DNA from: JANRIC01 sp033765345
Lineage (GTDB): Bacteria > Bacteroidota > Bacteroidia > Cytophagales > Microscillaceae
DNA: 64,000 bases
Assembly: GCA_033765345.1 (NCBI GenBank)
Contig: JANRIC010000178.1
Coordinates: 1 to 64,000, forward strand
Direction of reading: 5' to 3'
The translations under genes were made by a program, and so were the position numbers. Shown here piece after piece: positions 39,289 to 47,737 of this stretch. Within the stretch, counting starts at the first letter, position 1, and every line of letters starts with the position of its first letter. The notes under the pieces are model-generated. The model made no database searches. It was not told where the DNA came from and saw nothing but the letters and a program-made list of their open reading frames with translations.

Positions 39289-41286
39289 TCATTCTACCTT
39301 CCTCAACCGAATCAAAAAGCCTCCTCCAATAGCCATTTGAATAGGAACAAGATCGTTTTTAGTAAGTCTTTTTGAAGTAATTTTATAATCGGAAGCGTAA
39401 CGGTCGGCATTGATTCCATCTTCACACAAAGTAGCTTCATAATTTCCTTCTTCTAAAAAATCCAATCTAAGGGTTAGGTTGCGCCTGTTTTCATTGTTCA
39501 TTCCGGCAATGAACCAGTCTTTTCCTGTTTTTCGTGCCGAGATGATATATTCGCCCAGTTGAGCATCCGGAATCAGGGTATTGTCCCAAACAGTCGGTAT
39601 ACTTCCCAGCAAGTACATGAATTCAGGCTCTAAAAGTCCTTGTGAAGGATTTCCTGAAAAAATCTGTATGGGGCTGTCATAAACTGCAAACATAGCCAAC
39701 TGATGGCAGCGTGTGCCTTGCGCCATGACTTTCTCCCCAATAGGGCGAAAAGTTTTTGCCTGGGCGTTGTCCAGAATACCGGGTTCATAATCCATAGGTC
39801 CGGAAGTCATTCGGATAAAGGGAATTAGTACATTGTGCTTGGGAGTTGCTTTTTCACTCCAGATGTTGTATTCGGAGCCCAGGACACCTTCACGAGTAAC
39901 AGCGTGTGGAAAAGTACGCGAGAATCCGGCAGGTTTGAACGCCCCATGATACATGATCATAATTTTGGCTTTGGCTGTAGCTTCAGCAGTTTTGAAATAA
40001 AACTGAAGCATTTTCTGGTCGTCTCTATCCATAAAGTCAGTCATCACAAAACTAACGCCCCACTTTTTAAATTGCTCGAGGGCAGGTATGAGTTGCCGTT
40101 CAAAGGTAGAGGCAAGTGTCCAAAGACTTAATTGAATTCCTTTTTCTCGTGCGTACCCTGCGATTTCATCCATATTGATCTCAGGATTGATTTTGAACAG
40201 GTCTTTGTAGTCGCTCCAGCCGGCATCCAGCATAATTCGGTCAAAGCCGAATTTTTTGGCAAAATCAATATAATATTTATAGGTTGATGTATTGATTCCT
40301 GCCTTAAAAGGCACATTAAATAGATTGATTCCGATGATCCACTCGTCGGTTCCTTTGCCAGGCTGAATCCAGGAGGCATCTCCGATTCGGGAGGGGGAAG
40401 CCAGTCTGTAGACCAAATCATTGGTAGGCAAGTCTTTATCTTCTGGGGCAATGAGAATTACCCGCCAAGGGAAACTTCTTGTTCCCTTTGTATAGGCAAG
40501 ATAATCTGCTCTTTTCGTGACGATACTTTGTGGAAACTCACCCTCTGTCATTTTTTCTTCCAGGGGATAGGGAGCAAATCGCCCTTCGAGTGTTGTGCTA
40601 TTGGTACTTGTGAGGAACATACCGGCGTAGTCTTCCAGGTCGGATTCTGTCAGCACTAATTGGGGTTTATTGTCTGAAGAAATAAGTAAAGGGCTGAATA
40701 TAAGCGGGTTATTTTTTATTTCTCCAAGTTTTTTCTCCTGATAAGGTTCTTCGAAACTGGTATGAAAGATATCTACATGCTCTCTTTTAGCTACCTCCGA
40801 ATAAATCAGCGTGGGGTCATCCGGGAAGACATATTGAGAAGTCTCATCCTGTATATAAATACTGTCTTTAAAATGAGTAAACCAGCGATAGGCTATTCCA
40901 TCATTATAAGCCCGGAATTCCAGCGAAAAAGGCTCTTTAAACCGAATGATCAGTGCATTGTAAATATCCAGAATTTCTTTACGTTTTTCGGGAATTGGAG
41001 AGACGATGATTGAGGAATTTGTCCGTTTTTTAGAATTACTGATTCGGAGGTTTTTATAAGAATGATTTTTGACATAGAGTTTAATCTCTGATAAATCAAT
41101 GAGGATTTTATCCTGATAATAAACTTTGTAGCGTACTTTATCACTATTGATGACACAAATCCTGATTTTTTTATCAGGAGAATAAACCTCCAGCAAGCCA
41201 TTCGCCCAGCCCCAGGAAGCCTTAAAAAGCAAACTATTTACTATTAAAAAGTATAAGCAACTCTTCCATATTATTCTTTTTGCCAT
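39289..41286 (-). CDS. Glycoside hydrolase family 97 enzyme
   Basis: A 665-residue secreted enzyme. A signal peptide (residues 1-28, ending GWAN) precedes the GH97 N-terminal beta-sandwich (LEVYSPDKKIRICVIN ... EFRAYNDGIAYRW), the TIM barrel (FGFDRIMLDAGWSDY, GIQLSLWTLAST, WGVSFVMTDFMDRDDQKM, MIMYHGAFKPAGFSRTFPHAVTREGVLGSEYN) and a C-terminal beta domain. GH97 contains inverting alpha-glucosidases (SusB) and retaining alpha-galactosidases; the glutamates in TREGVLGSE fit the calcium/catalytic Glu set, and MYHG lacks the Asp of retaining members, so inverting is favoured. It lies upstream of the STAS-like gene on the same strand. Confidence 0.9.
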   Translation of the reverse strand: MAKRIIWKSCLYFLIVNSLLFKASWGWANGLLEVYSPDKKIRICVINSDKVRYKVYYQDKILIDLSEIKLYVKNHSYKNLRISNSKKRTNSSIIVSPIPEKRKEILDIYNALIIRFKEPFSLEFRAYNDGIAYRWFTHFKDSIYIQDETSQYVFPDDPTLIYSEVAKREHVDIFHTSFEEPYQEKKLGEIKNNPLIFSPLLISSDNKPQLVLTESDLEDYAGMFLTSTNSTTLEGRFAPYPLEEKMTEGEFPQSIVTKRADYLAYTKGTRSFPWRVILIAPEDKDLPTNDLVYRLASPSRIGDASWIQPGKGTDEWIIGINLFNVPFKAGINTSTYKYYIDFAKKFGFDRIMLDAGWSDYKDLFKINPEINMDEIAGYAREKGIQLSLWTLASTFERQLIPALEQFKKWGVSFVMTDFMDRDDQKMLQFYFKTAEATAKAKIMIMYHGAFKPAGFSRTFPHAVTREGVLGSEYNIWSEKATPKHNVLIPFIRMTSGPMDYEPGILDNAQAKTFRPIGEKVMAQGTRCHQLAMFAVYDSPIQIFSGNPSQGLLEPEFMYLLGSIPTVWDNTLIPDAQLGEYIISARKTGKDWFIAGMNNENRRNLTLRLDFLEEGNYEATLCEDGINADRYASDYKITSKRLTKNDLVPIQMAIGGGFLIRLRKVE

Positions 41287-41315
41287 GATATTTTATTCTT
41301 TATTAAGCTCGAAAT

Positions 41316-41350
41316 AAAAAGATTCACCGAAATTTCGGCGAATCTTTTTA
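41316..41350 (-). terminator. Terminator between the T9SS protein gene and the GH97 gene
   Basis: AAAAAGATTC and GAATCTTTTT flank a stem extending to CCGAAA/TTTCGG with one mismatch, and A/T-runs on both sides; it ends the minus-strand transcript of the large secreted protein. Confidence 0.75.
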
Positions 41351-41369
41351 TTATTACAATCATAAAAGT

Positions 41370-44300
41370 CTAATTTTTTATCAGTCTTTTAACTAAAATA
41401 CGATCGGAGATTTTCATTTCCAACAGATAAAACCCTGCTGATAAGTCTTTTATGTTCAAGTTTTCCTGCCAGTTGTTTTGAGTTTTATTGCCTTGAGCTA
41501 TCTGAAATCTTTTTCCGTTAGGGGCAATCAGCGTAATTTGATACGTTCCTTGGAGGGTAGTTTCCAGCTCAAGGTGTATTTCTTCATAGGCTGGATTGGG
41601 CGAAATCAGCAATTTTTTGGATAGTTCAAAATCTTCTATTCCTGTAATATTGAAGTAATAAATTTCTGAGCTGGCAGCGCATTCGCTGTTCTGAAAACTC
41701 ACGATCACGTAGTATCCGCCGCTTAATACAGGTCTGAAGGAATTGCGATTCGCTCCGGGAATGGCTTCTCCGTCGAGATACCATTGATACGCATCGGCAT
41801 TACTTTGTGAAGCAATCAACTCTCCGGTATTGGTATTCATTTGAATGCTTACCTCGATTTGATCTCTTTGAATCAATACCAGGCCTGTTTGGGATTCTTT
41901 ACGGCATCCTCCGGTGGTTACTTCACAAGAATAATCACCTTCTCTGTCTGCTAGGAAAGTAGCCAGATTGGCATTGGGGATATTGATTCCATCTCTTTTC
42001 CATTGATAGCGGCCTCCCTGCACATTGGTAGTCAGTTGTAAGAGGGCAGCTTTTCCGTTACAGATTGTATTGCCGTTGGCATCTTCGCGGGTTACCAACA
42101 CACGTAGGTTGCAGATGGCCTGTGCGGCTGAAGTATCGCTGGGTGGTGCATTGCCGTCAGCATTGGCTGCAATGATTCGGTAGAAATAAAAAGCTTCGGG
42201 TTGCAGACCTGTATCAAAAAATGTACTGCTTCCAGCAGGCAGTCGCCCCACTTCCTCAAAATTATTCGCATCTCCTTTGGAGCGTTGAATTTTGTAGATT
42301 GCAGCATTATTTTGGGCATCTTCCCAGGTCAGGTTAATTTGTGTTTCGGATACCGATTCGGCCAGTACATTTTCAGGTGCTTGTGGGACGTTATTTCCTC
42401 CTCGTGGTGGCATTTCTACTTCTACGATATTGGAATAGGGAGAATCCCCCTCGATATTACCAGCTTTTACTCTGAAAAAATACACTTGATTTGGCTCAAG
42501 CCCGGTGATGATAAATTGCTGTGTATTTGCTCCGGGAGTGGCTACTTCCACGAATATATTGTTGGTCAGGATGTTGGAAAGATCAATTCTAAAGCCTGCT
42601 TCATTGGTAGCATTGTCTAGCCAATCGAGTTGTACTTCGCTGGGGGATAAGACGGTGGCTGACAACCCAGAAGGTGCTATGGGTACATTGCTCGCTAGGG
42701 TTGCTGCGACATTGCTGTAGCCTGAAAAGATATTCCCGCTAAAAGAACGCACTCTATAATAATAGCGAATTCCGATTTGCACATTATTATCCACCCAGGT
42801 ATTTGTTCCGGGTGATACACTGGTATAGGGGGCAAAATTGACTGGGTCTAAGGAGCGTTCAATTTCAGTGCTGGAAGTTCCTCCGCTTTTATCTTCCCAA
42901 AAAAGCTCTATGCTGCTGCCGGATAGGGTGGTTGCGATCAAGTTTTCAGGATTTGGGAAAGGAATCATAAACACATTCAAAGCAGAAGATTGCCCTTCGC
43001 CGTTGCAATCATTGCGCCCCCGAACGCTCAATACTCCATCAAAGGCATTCAAAGCATAATTCAGGCGGATGTTTGGAGTCAGGGTTTCTACAAGCATTAC
43101 TGGGTTGGAAGTGATGATGGTTGCGTTGATTGCCTGCGCTCCTGGAGGTAATGACCAGATGTAGGAGGTCGCTCCATTAATGGGACTGATTGAGTAATCT
43201 GCCTGGGTTTGCCCGCGGAATACAGCGATCGGTCCGGCAATAAAGCCTGCTGCCTCCGGCACAGAAACCGATAAGGCGAATGCCTCCGAAGTAGAGGTAC
43301 ATCCGTTTTTAGTTAAAGTTAATTGGTATTCTTTCAGTCCGGTGATATTGGGATTAACAAGCGTGACATTGGCTGTAGTCCCGATGATGGTATTGCCTCG
43401 TTTCCAAATATAGTTGTCGGCAGTTTGTTCGGTAGCTCTAAGTTCTATGGTGAGCGAGCCTGTATTGGTGATGCATTCCTGCCTGATGGTATTGTTAGGT
43501 CCAGGGTTGACTTGGACGCTAAAGTTTCGGATGCTTGAGCAACCCTCAGCATTTACCTCAAGGCTGTAATTGCTGCCTGTACCGGTAGTGGCTATATCAT
43601 TCATTGCTAAAATAGCCGAAGTACCGATAATGCTAGTTCCTCGCCGCCAAATGTATAAATTGGCGCCTTGCTCTTCGGCAAATAAAGCGACATTATCCCC
43701 TTCACAGATGATGGTATCTCCGGTAAATCCGGTAGAAGGCAATTGGTTGACATTTAGAAAGATCATAGATTGATCGGTGCAATTGTTGGCATTAGTGACT
43801 ACCAATTGAATGTCCGGGTTAGACTGAGAAGAGGGTGATGTGTAGATATACTGAGGATTGGTTCCGGATTGCTCCAAAACTCCATTTACATAAAATTCAT
43901 AAGTTCCCTGCCCGGGAATGGCTGTAAAGGTTATACTTTCTCCACCACAGATTTGATTGTTGGCATCATTGCTTGTAAAAGCTGCATTGGGTGAAGCTTC
44001 TACGGTGACGTTTAAGGAGCTTTTTTTTCCTTCCCCATAGATATTGACTGGTGTTACAGTGATGGCTCCACTGGTGACCTGATTAAACATTATACCTAAC
44101 TCTGGTGCAGTAGTAATAAGCGGCGATGCGCTGGCTCCGTTCGGAATGTTCCAGTGATATTCTGTAGCACCAGGAGAATCGGGTATGCGATACTGAATTT
44201 GAGTACTACTGGTGCAAATATTTGTACCACCTCGTACAAAGGCTTCTGCATCTAGAGGTCTCAGGCGAAAGCGTCCTGTAAAAATGTCTGCTCCTCCGGC

Positions 44301-45746
44301 TCCGGAGAGTGTTCTAGGAGCATTTTGACCCAGTGTTGTAAAAAAATCAAAACTTCCTGCTATCACGATGTCCTTTTGACCATATAAAAGCCCAAAGTCA
44401 GCCGTTTCATAACCTGAACCGCCGAAGGTATAGACAAAATCGAGGTTAAAATTATTATCGTATTTGGCTAGAAAAACATCACTTGACGCAGAATTAGAGG
44501 TTCTAGTCTCAATAGAAAGCCCTGGTGCAAAATCAATGGTACTCTGGAAGTCTCCCCAGACCAAAAAATTACCGTCTTCAAGTACGCTGAATTTTTGAAT
44601 GACTAGGGGAAGATCAATCCCTGTGCCTGTAAAATAATTGCCGTTTTGATCGTATTTGACCAGATAATTTGTTGTGGAAAAACCCGTAGAATAAATTTCT
44701 CCCACACCAGGGTCAAGATCAAAGCTTCGGTAATTATCGGAGTGAATCATCCATAATTCATTATTTTCAATAAGCAGCACATTCGGGGTAAAATTAGGGA
44801 GGCTTCCCCGGCTGGAAAAAACATTGACATACGCATAAGCACCCGTAGAGCTGTATTTGGCTATAAAATAATCTCGGTCTGTAGTGAATGCGTTGCTGTT
44901 GGGATCAAAACCGAAGCTTGTGCGAGAGGCATCTCCTGCGCCAGGGTCAAAATCAAAAATACCTGCAAAATTTCCGGTGATATATACATTGTCATTTTCG
45001 TCTAGCAGCAGGCGGTCTGCCCCGATAGAAGGAGCGGCAATGCTGTTGGTATAGCCGATGGCATGGACGAAAAGCAAGTTGCCCGAAGTATTGTATTTGG
45101 CTAGGTAGATGTCGGGGCGTCCGTTGCTGTTGGCGGGGTTACGGGTAGTGACACCTGCGCCGGGATCAAAATCAAGTGGCTCTGAAAAATTTCCGTACAG
45201 ATAGATATTGCCCTGGCTATCGGCTGCCATTTTAGATACCGATTCCGAAGCGGCACTACCCAAGCTTTTGGCAAAAACCAGGTTTCCGTTGGAGTTATAT
45301 TTGGCAAAAAAAATGTCTGTATCACCTTGTGCGCTTAGGTTGGTAGTTCCTGCATCCGGGTCAAAATCAATCGTACCGACTAATTCACCGCAGATATACA
45401 TATTTTGGTTTTGATCTATAAAAGCATTTTTTACATCAAGATAATCCGTAAAAGAAGTTGAGAAAACAGGTTTTGTGAAAAGAATATTCCCCAAACTATC
45501 GTATTTTGCCATATAAAAGCTTTCTACGCCAGTGGTGGGGGCTGTTAAGTTAATCCCTTGCTGACCCGAAAGGCTTCCTCCAAAACTAACTATGTGATAG
45601 ATATTGCCCTGAGAATCTTTTTCAAAAATCAGGTTGGTTTCATCGCCCATGCTGCCGCTATGCAGGTACCATTCTAATTGTTGCGCTTTAAGGCTTGCGT
45701 TCAAATACAATAAAAGACAACAAAAAACCGGTAAAGTTTTTCTCAT
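41370..45746 (-). CDS. Large secreted SBBP/PKD-Ig/Fn3 protein with T9SS sorting domain
   Basis: A 1458-residue protein. After the signal peptide (residues 1-21, ending SLKAQ) comes an SBBP-type propeller (about 25-500) with repeated FDPGAG and IFFAKYNSNGNLVF motifs. Then follow PKD/Ig-like repeats with CEGDNVALFAEEQGANLYIWRRG-type units (about 500-930), three fibronectin type III domains (APSGLSATVLSPSEVQLDWLDNATNE and relatives, about 940-1240), two further Ig-like domains and a type A T9SS sorting domain (ISPNPAYEEIHLELE ... LSAGFYLLEM, then LVKRLIKN). It is exported and attached to the surface or released. Role in adhesion is inference. Confidence 0.92.
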   Translation of the reverse strand: MRKTLPVFCCLLLYLNASLKAQQLEWYLHSGSMGDETNLIFEKDSQGNIYHIVSFGGSLSGQQGINLTAPTTGVESFYMAKYDSLGNILFTKPVFSTSFTDYLDVKNAFIDQNQNMYICGELVGTIDFDPDAGTTNLSAQGDTDIFFAKYNSNGNLVFAKSLGSAASESVSKMAADSQGNIYLYGNFSEPLDFDPGAGVTTRNPANSNGRPDIYLAKYNTSGNLLFVHAIGYTNSIAAPSIGADRLLLDENDNVYITGNFAGIFDFDPGAGDASRTSFGFDPNSNAFTTDRDYFIAKYSSTGAYAYVNVFSSRGSLPNFTPNVLLIENNELWMIHSDNYRSFDLDPGVGEIYSTGFSTTNYLVKYDQNGNYFTGTGIDLPLVIQKFSVLEDGNFLVWGDFQSTIDFAPGLSIETRTSNSASSDVFLAKYDNNFNLDFVYTFGGSGYETADFGLLYGQKDIVIAGSFDFFTTLGQNAPRTLSGAGGADIFTGRFRLRPLDAEAFVRGGTNICTSSTQIQYRIPDSPGATEYHWNIPNGASASPLITTAPELGIMFNQVTSGAITVTPVNIYGEGKKSSLNVTVEASPNAAFTSNDANNQICGGESITFTAIPGQGTYEFYVNGVLEQSGTNPQYIYTSPSSQSNPDIQLVVTNANNCTDQSMIFLNVNQLPSTGFTGDTIICEGDNVALFAEEQGANLYIWRRGTSIIGTSAILAMNDIATTGTGSNYSLEVNAEGCSSIRNFSVQVNPGPNNTIRQECITNTGSLTIELRATEQTADNYIWKRGNTIIGTTANVTLVNPNITGLKEYQLTLTKNGCTSTSEAFALSVSVPEAAGFIAGPIAVFRGQTQADYSISPINGATSYIWSLPPGAQAINATIITSNPVMLVETLTPNIRLNYALNAFDGVLSVRGRNDCNGEGQSSALNVFMIPFPNPENLIATTLSGSSIELFWEDKSGGTSSTEIERSLDPVNFAPYTSVSPGTNTWVDNNVQIGIRYYYRVRSFSGNIFSGYSNVAATLASNVPIAPSGLSATVLSPSEVQLDWLDNATNEAGFRIDLSNILTNNIFVEVATPGANTQQFIITGLEPNQVYFFRVKAGNIEGDSPYSNIVEVEMPPRGGNNVPQAPENVLAESVSETQINLTWEDAQNNAAIYKIQRSKGDANNFEEVGRLPAGSSTFFDTGLQPEAFYFYRIIAANADGNAPPSDTSAAQAICNLRVLVTREDANGNTICNGKAALLQLTTNVQGGRYQWKRDGINIPNANLATFLADREGDYSCEVTTGGCRKESQTGLVLIQRDQIEVSIQMNTNTGELIASQSNADAYQWYLDGEAIPGANRNSFRPVLSGGYYVIVSFQNSECAASSEIYYFNITGIEDFELSKKLLISPNPAYEEIHLELETTLQGTYQITLIAPNGKRFQIAQGNKTQNNWQENLNIKDLSAGFYLLEMKISDRILVKRLIKN

Positions 45747-46053
45747 TGTTTGAATAGATTAATATACAAATATGATTCTAGGTATGAACTTTTTGAACAG
45801 TTTGCGGTGTATTGGAAGAATGTGTTTTTTGGCTAATTCATGGCTGAAATCGTGCCAGAGTCGGCGTTTGAATGTTTAAACATGGGTTGGAGGGGATTAT
45901 TTAAAACAATACTATGTAGTTTTCATTCAAACAATTTAAAGTCCAAATGCAAAGTAGGTGTATGGATAAGTTTTATGTGGTTCTTTCGTATTTTTAGCAC
46001 ATTGATTATGGAGCTTACTGTGGTACTAAAAATACGGAAGAACGCTCACAAGA
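45747..46053. other. Intergenic stretch without recognisable content
   Basis: About 300 bases upstream of the large secreted protein. An 81-codon plus-strand frame is present but lacks coding character. Nothing structured seen apart from AT-rich promoter-like DNA near 45770. Confidence 0.55.
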
Positions 46054-46701
46054 TCAATAAGGATACTTTTCATTGTATCTTTTGATGTATTCATATAATA
46101 CACCAATATTATTGCGTTGTTTTTCCTGCTCGAAGGCCTGTGAAAGTTCGCGATCACGGGATAGGATGAGTCTGAGTGTTTTGGCATTGAGCGTCTCGAC
46201 GGTTCCATTTTCCATATCCAAGATATAGGCTTTGATAGAATTTCCGCCTCCGGTGCCGATGGCTACCGGTCCGATGGCAATTGCGCCCCCGAGTCCGATA
46301 TTGCTTCCTCCCTGATCTCTAAAAAACAAATATCGACCTACCAGCTCTACTTTTACATAATAATTGCCATTGCCATAGGTATTGGCATTGACATAAATAG
46401 ACTGCCCGTCTGAAAAGCCGAAAGCATCTTTGATACGTTTGTTTTTTTCACCGCCTTTGATTTGGTAGGTGATTACAGGGCCGCTTACTGAGTTTTCCTG
46501 AAACTCCGAAGTACCGGAAGGGGTGTTAGTTTTGAGTTCATTAAAATTGTAATAAATGCCCCTCTGCGGTTGTTTGGCTTTAAAGAGGTCTTTGGGCTGG
46601 TTTTCGTCGGAGCCGTAGGCTACATCACTTTCAATTTGAGCCCAAAGTTGTGTAGAAAAAAAAAGGAAAATAAACACAAAGAATGTTTTGAGTAAGTTCA
46701 T
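46054..46701 (-). CDS. Hypothetical secreted protein
   Basis: A 215-residue protein with a signal peptide (residues 1-22, ending QLWAQ). Features: GIYYNFNELKTNTPSGTSEF, ITYQIKGGEKNKRIKDAFGFSDGQSIYVNANTYG, a glycine-rich run (DQGGSNIGLGGAIAIGPVAIGTGGGNSIK, about 135-165) and a charged C-terminal helix. The start resembles a Bacteroidota DUF family of exported proteins (similar to DUF6563; uncertain). The glycine-rich run may be membrane-associated. Function unknown; gene stands alone. Confidence 0.65.
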   Translation of the reverse strand: MNLLKTFFVFIFLFFSTQLWAQIESDVAYGSDENQPKDLFKAKQPQRGIYYNFNELKTNTPSGTSEFQENSVSGPVITYQIKGGEKNKRIKDAFGFSDGQSIYVNANTYGNGNYYVKVELVGRYLFFRDQGGSNIGLGGAIAIGPVAIGTGGGNSIKAYILDMENGTVETLNAKTLRLILSRDRELSQAFEQEKQRNNIGVLYEYIKRYNEKYPY

Positions 46702-46798
46702 GGGAATTTGGTTTTCTTGTTAAACACACTTTTTTGGATACAAAGTTTCACAAGTGCTCTGATTAGTTTATTTGTACCTATTCAAGCCTTCATCCCCC

Positions 46799-47503
46799 CT
46801 AGTAAATCACCCTGATATTTCCGAGCCAGAAGATTCCTTGTAGATTGACCGTCAATTGAATCTCATTTTGTGTTTCTTTGCTGCCTATGCCTGTAAGGCG
46901 TTTAATCCAGCTTCTTTGCTTATCTTGAATTTTGAACTCTCCGGCTACCACTTGAATATTTCTTTGGATACTTACTCCTCTGGGAAGCATGATTTTTATT
47001 TCGCCTAAAGCTCCACTGACGTGGATATTGATATGTTTTCCTGCCAGATTTTCATTTCTTAGGTCAATCACTGTGGAGCTTAAAATACATTCTATGTGGA
47101 TATTAATGGGGGTTTCGGGTACCAGACTGAGTCTAAAGTCTAATTTTTGAGTACTTAAAATGGAAGAAATTTTGGATAATGCGTTGCTAAACTCAGGCAT
47201 GTTTCTTGATTCATTGCCGAGGATGACCTGTGTTTTGGGGCTTGCCGACATAGGTAGGTTCATGGATTCCATTTGAGAGGCAGGCAGGGAATAATCTTTG
47301 GGAAATATTCTGTATTTGATTTCGGCCGGAAAATCAAAGATTACCAACATTAAATCTTCAATAGACTTGGCAGTCATTGCTTCGTTTAATCTTCTTTCAT
47401 ACTCCTGGTCCTCAAGATTTTGATTAGAATAGGCTAATTTTAATTCTTCTATGACTTCTTCTCTTTTTTTGGGCAATCCGTAGGTAGTAGGCGTTTGACT
47501 CAT
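46799..47503 (-). CDS. DUF1707/LiaF-like protein
   Basis: A 234-residue soluble protein. The N-terminus (REEVIEELKLAYSNQNLEDQEYERRLNEAMTAKSIEDLMLVIFDFP) is a DUF1707/SHOCT-like helical segment. The C-terminal half is a right-handed beta structure of LiaF/toast-rack type: CILSSTVIDLRNENLAGKHINIHVSGALGEIKIMLPRGVSIQRNIQVVAGEF. LiaF-like proteins modulate envelope-stress signalling in Gram-positives; in Bacteroidota the role is not known. It has no membrane helices, unlike typical LiaF. Confidence 0.78.
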   Translation of the reverse strand: MSQTPTTYGLPKKREEVIEELKLAYSNQNLEDQEYERRLNEAMTAKSIEDLMLVIFDFPAEIKYRIFPKDYSLPASQMESMNLPMSASPKTQVILGNESRNMPEFSNALSKISSILSTQKLDFRLSLVPETPINIHIECILSSTVIDLRNENLAGKHINIHVSGALGEIKIMLPRGVSIQRNIQVVAGEFKIQDKQRSWIKRLTGIGSKETQNEIQLTVNLQGIFWLGNIRVIY

Positions 47504-47619
47504 GGGTATAGTGCGAGTTTTTTGATAATTATTATGGCTGTGAAATTAGGAAAAAAAATTAACTTAGTAAGCAACTTATATCCGAATGATACTTATTTGT
47601 AATTTGTGAGGGAGTATCA

Positions 47620-47722
47620 TATACTCAAACCGAAGTGGTTTTCCGAGATTTTAGCTTTTAAATCATTAATAATCAAGCTAATCAATCAAGAAAATCAGGC
47701 AAATCACTTCAATCTGGGTATA
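47620..47722 (+). mobile_element. Dispersed inverted-repeat element, copy D (short subfamily)
   Basis: 103 bp lying 15 nt beyond the stop of the cyclase gene. Terminal repeats TATACTCAAACCGAAGTG and (reverse complemented) TATACCCAGATTGAAGTG match at 14 of these 18 positions; outermost TATA could reflect a TA target duplication. Differs from copy B by one base. Confidence 0.85.
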
Positions 47723-47737
47723 ACTTACCGCATCCCT

